A DNA stretch of 64,000 bases from an uncultured Campylobacter sp. (GTDB lineage: Bacteria; Campylobacterota; Campylobacteria; Campylobacterales; Campylobacteraceae): positions 3,473 to 67,472 of the forward strand of contig NZ_CAJPRT010000011.1 of assembly GCF_905373215.1 (NCBI RefSeq), given 5' to 3'. The notes beneath the pieces are model-generated. The model was not told the DNA's origin, did not search any database, and was given only the letters and a program-made list of their open reading frames with translations. A program made the translations under genes and the position numbers. How positions within the stretch are numbered: the stretch's first letter is position 1; every line of letters begins with the position of its first letter. Of this stretch, positions 63,937 to 64,000 are shown piece by piece.

Positions 63937-64000
63937 TTAGTCGGATTAGTCGGATTAGTCGGATTAGTCGGATTAGTCGGATTAGTCGGATTAGTCGGAT
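63937..64000 (+). repeat. perfect 9-nt tandem repeat running off the window
   Basis: TTAGTCGGA is repeated seven times without a mismatch from 63937 to 63999, and the next copy is cut by the window end at 64000. Nine bases is a multiple of three, so frames are kept: the plus frames read Leu-Val-Gly, Arg-Ile-Ser, or Ser-Asp-stop. No gene covering it can be seen here. Confidence 0.9.

Overview
The window looks like chromosomal DNA of a Campylobacter (Campylobacterota) with a higher GC content than C. jejuni, such as the C. gracilis/rectus/showae/concisus group. The evidence is: the dksA-rlmH-accD block; the bamA, M23 peptidase-lpxC-tsaB-thrB-ylxR-infB order; the ileS-(36 aa membrane protein)-gatA-guaB order, which I recall from C. 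jejuni; TATAAT-type -10 boxes in AT-rich leaders; and a Wolinella-type polysulfide reductase. The species is inference. I found no rRNA, tRNA, CRISPR array, prophage or insertion sequence.

Layout. 0.3-3.7 kb: an MFS transporter, a HIT protein, a standalone cache-type sensor and an unknown anchored protein. 3.8-9.4 kb (minus): a sulfur-respiration operon psrA-psrB-psrC running into an OmpR-type regulator and a histidine kinase. 9.5-12.2 kb: a second MFS exporter, a PAS protein and recO. 12.3-18.7 kb: accD-rlmH-dksA-like-membrane protein, dus, a small membrane protein, a phosphatase and tyrA. 18.8-29.9 kb: envelope and translation genes bamA, M23 peptidase, lpxC, tsaB-like, thrB, ylxR, infB, rbfA and rimP. 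30.9-35.5 kb: ribD, a partly duplicated membrane-protein pair and a cation efflux protein. 35.8-38.3 kb: cupin, NAD(P)-binding oxidoreductase (frameshifted) and Rrf2 regulator behind a strong promoter flanked by two matching inverted repeats. 38.5-41.7 kb: a single-chain restriction-methylation-specificity enzyme. 42.0-50.7 kb (minus): ileS, 36 aa protein, gatA, guaB, metX, xseB, CN-hydrolase, ThiF-like. 50.9-64 kb: a CinA-domain protein, a repeat-bearing lipoprotein, a quinone reductase-like flavoprotein, pyrBC, an unknown protein, a frameshifted TorA-type molybdoenzyme, dgkA, xth, fhs and the start of a perfect 9-nt tandem repeat.

The genes are mostly housekeeping (translation, outer membrane, pyrimidines, folate, purine, methionine) plus anaerobic respiration. 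Three things stand out. First, the cupin/oxidoreductase/Rrf2 locus has paired TTGTAA-N9-TTACAA sites placed like repressor operators. Second, in-frame minisatellites with 18- and 27-nt units built around AAATTT lie inside two genes, and a perfect 9-nt repeat lies at the window end. Third, two genes are interrupted by single-base frameshifts. AT-rich words of the AAATTT/TTTTAAAATTT type fill the unusually long intergenic stretches.
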